13,662 nucleotides of DNA from Chloroflexota bacterium. GTDB lineage: Bacteria; Chloroflexota; UBA6077; JACCZL01. Shown piece after piece: positions 12,957-13,662 of the stretch. Numbering within the stretch: position 1 is the stretch's first letter; each line of letters begins with the position of its first letter. Made by a program: the position numbers and the translations under genes. The notes under the pieces were generated by a model. The model was not told the DNA's origin. It ran no database searches and was given only the letters and a program-made list of their open reading frames with translations. The stretch covers positions 1-13,662 of the forward strand of contig JADLFM010000181.1 of NCBI GenBank assembly GCA_020845495.1, given 5' to 3'.

Positions 12957-12971
12957 TGGGTTCCGTACCCA
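12957..12971 (+). terminator. Weak hairpin after the membrane protein gene
   Basis: TGGGT (12957-12961) and ACCCA (12967-12971) form a 5-bp stem followed by the AT-rich TTATGCATT. It is too short for a confident terminator. Confidence 0.22.
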
Positions 12972-13010
12972 TTATGCATTGGCCGGATTCGACCAGAAGG
13001 GGTGCTGGCT

Positions 13011-13526
13011 GTGATCCTCCCGAAAGTCCGCGACCGTCGTTTTGTGACGATCCACCGGGGCGGGACACTCACTGACTCGAATCACCAGCTTCTCGCCCTA
13101 TGGGCGGCAGCATGCGCGGAGCACGTCCTCGACCTCTTCGAGTCGGTGAAGCCTTCGGACTCGCGGCCACGTCACGCCATCGAACAGGCTCGGGCATGGG
13201 CGCGCGGTGAGATCACCATGACCGAGGCACGCACGGCGGCCGGCCACGCAAACGGCTCGGCCAGAGACCTGCGCGGGGCCGCACGGCATGCCGCGTATGC
13301 TGCCGGTCAGGCGGCAGCGGTCGCACACGTCGCCGCGCACGAGCTTGGCGCTGCCGCCTATGCGATCGAGGCCGCACGCGCTGCCGCGCCGGTCGGAGAG
13401 GGCCAGAACGTAGGTAGACGCGAGTGCCGGTGGCAGCGCGACCAACTCCCGGAGGCAATTCGCGAACTGGTACTCGACGACCAGCGGTTGCGGAACGACA
13501 TCTGCTGGTCGGCGTTCGACTGCTGA
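13011..13526 (+). CDS. Putative immunity protein (Imm-5-like)
   Basis: The 171-aa product resembles proteins annotated as putative immunity proteins of polymorphic toxin systems; the function of stand-alone copies is not established. Recognisable stretches are LPKVRDRRFVTIHRGGTLTD (3-22), LALWAAACAEHVLDLFE (28-44), SRPRHAIEQARAWARGE (51-67), AHVAAHELGAAAYAIEA (105-121), and a C-terminal WQRDQLPEAIRELV followed by RNDICWSAFDC. It is Ala-rich, helical and cytoplasmic, with no signal peptide or membrane helix. AGAAGGGG (12995-13002) lies 8 nt before GTG 13011; GTG 13002 overlaps that site. No toxin gene is found upstream in this window; anything downstream of the tandem repeat is out of view. 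Confidence 0.8.
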   Translation: MILPKVRDRRFVTIHRGGTLTDSNHQLLALWAAACAEHVLDLFESVKPSDSRPRHAIEQARAWARGEITMTEARTAAGHANGSARDLRGAARHAAYAAGQAAAVAHVAAHELGAAAYAIEAARAAAPVGEGQNVGRRECRWQRDQLPEAIRELVLDDQRLRNDICWSAFDC

Positions 13527-13552
13527 GCGCACGTTGAGACGCCGGCAACCCG

Positions 13553-13662
13553 CTCTGCCGGGGCGCTCTGCCGGGGCGCTCTGCCGGGGCGCTCTGCCGG
13601 GGCGCTCTGCCGGGGCGCTCTGCCGGGGCGCTCTGCCGGGGCGCTCTGCCGGGGCGCTCTGC
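13553..13662. repeat. 13-bp tandem repeat, at least eight copies, cut by the window edge
   Basis: The unit CTCTGCCGGGGCG repeats exactly eight times from 13553 to 13656, with six more bases to the window end. It starts 26 nt after the Imm-5-like stop codon. The unit is not a multiple of three, which fits a noncoding location. Just before it, CCGGC (13542-13546) can pair with the first GCCGG of the array, which may act as the gene's terminator. Confidence 0.97.

Noticed and set aside
12193..13526. Membrane protein plus Imm-5-like protein as a new toxin-immunity system
   Set aside because: The membrane protein has eight helices and no toxin-like domain, and the genes show only simple adjacency with no overlap. 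The evidence is too thin to claim a system.
13553..13662. CRISPR array
   Set aside because: The units are 13 bp, contiguous and without spacers, and no cas gene is nearby. The same reasoning rejects the arrays at 964 and 5256.
1..13662. tRNA, rRNA, transposase, integrase or attachment sites
   Set aside because: I looked along both strands and found no cloverleaf, conserved rRNA segment, transposase motif or terminal inverted repeats.

Overview
The window is 13.7 kb of GC-rich bacterial DNA with densely packed genes, many GTG starts and clear purine-rich ribosome binding sites. Gene content (a SCO/PCuAC copper pair, AlkA, a GGDEF response regulator, an Imm-5-like protein, a GGT-family hydrolase and an SDR) and style fit a Chloroflexota (Thermomicrobia/Sphaerobacter-like) or actinobacterial genome. 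That placement is inference from style, not from a marker gene. I found no rRNA, tRNA, insertion sequence, phage gene or CRISPR array.

Layout. 1-972: a promoter whose spacer is filled by a 22-bp perfect palindrome, then a family 2 glycosyltransferase. 1231-2560 (+): a SCO1/SenC lipoprotein and a PCuAC copper chaperone, which together would metallate the CuA centre of a cytochrome oxidase. 2588-4053 (-): an inositol-monophosphatase family enzyme and, upstream of it, a small ferredoxin with four [4Fe-4S] motifs, separated by a strong hairpin. 4323-6712 (+): AlkA, whose C-terminus carries seven perfect DAPLP repeats, overlaps by 4 nt (GTGA) a four-carbon acid sugar kinase (DUF1537/OtnK type). 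6796-7554 (+): a CDF-type cation transporter with Cys/His-rich ends. 7753-8703 (+): a REC-GGDEF diguanylate cyclase. 9115-11771 (+): a GGT-superfamily Ntn-hydrolase followed by an NAD-type SDR dehydrogenase, probably one catabolic unit. 12193-12954 (+): an unrecognised eight-helix membrane protein. 13011-13526 (+): an Imm-5-like putative immunity protein.

The most distinctive features are three unrelated perfect tandem repeats placed at or just beyond the 3' ends of genes (17 bp x4 at 964, 15 bp x7 at 5256, 13 bp x8+ at 13553, running off the window), and the GGT homologue, which keeps the catalytic Thr but has lost essentially the whole gamma-glutamyl-binding pocket. I see no convincing new multi-gene defence or mobile system. 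Most genes are ordinary housekeeping or accessory metabolism.
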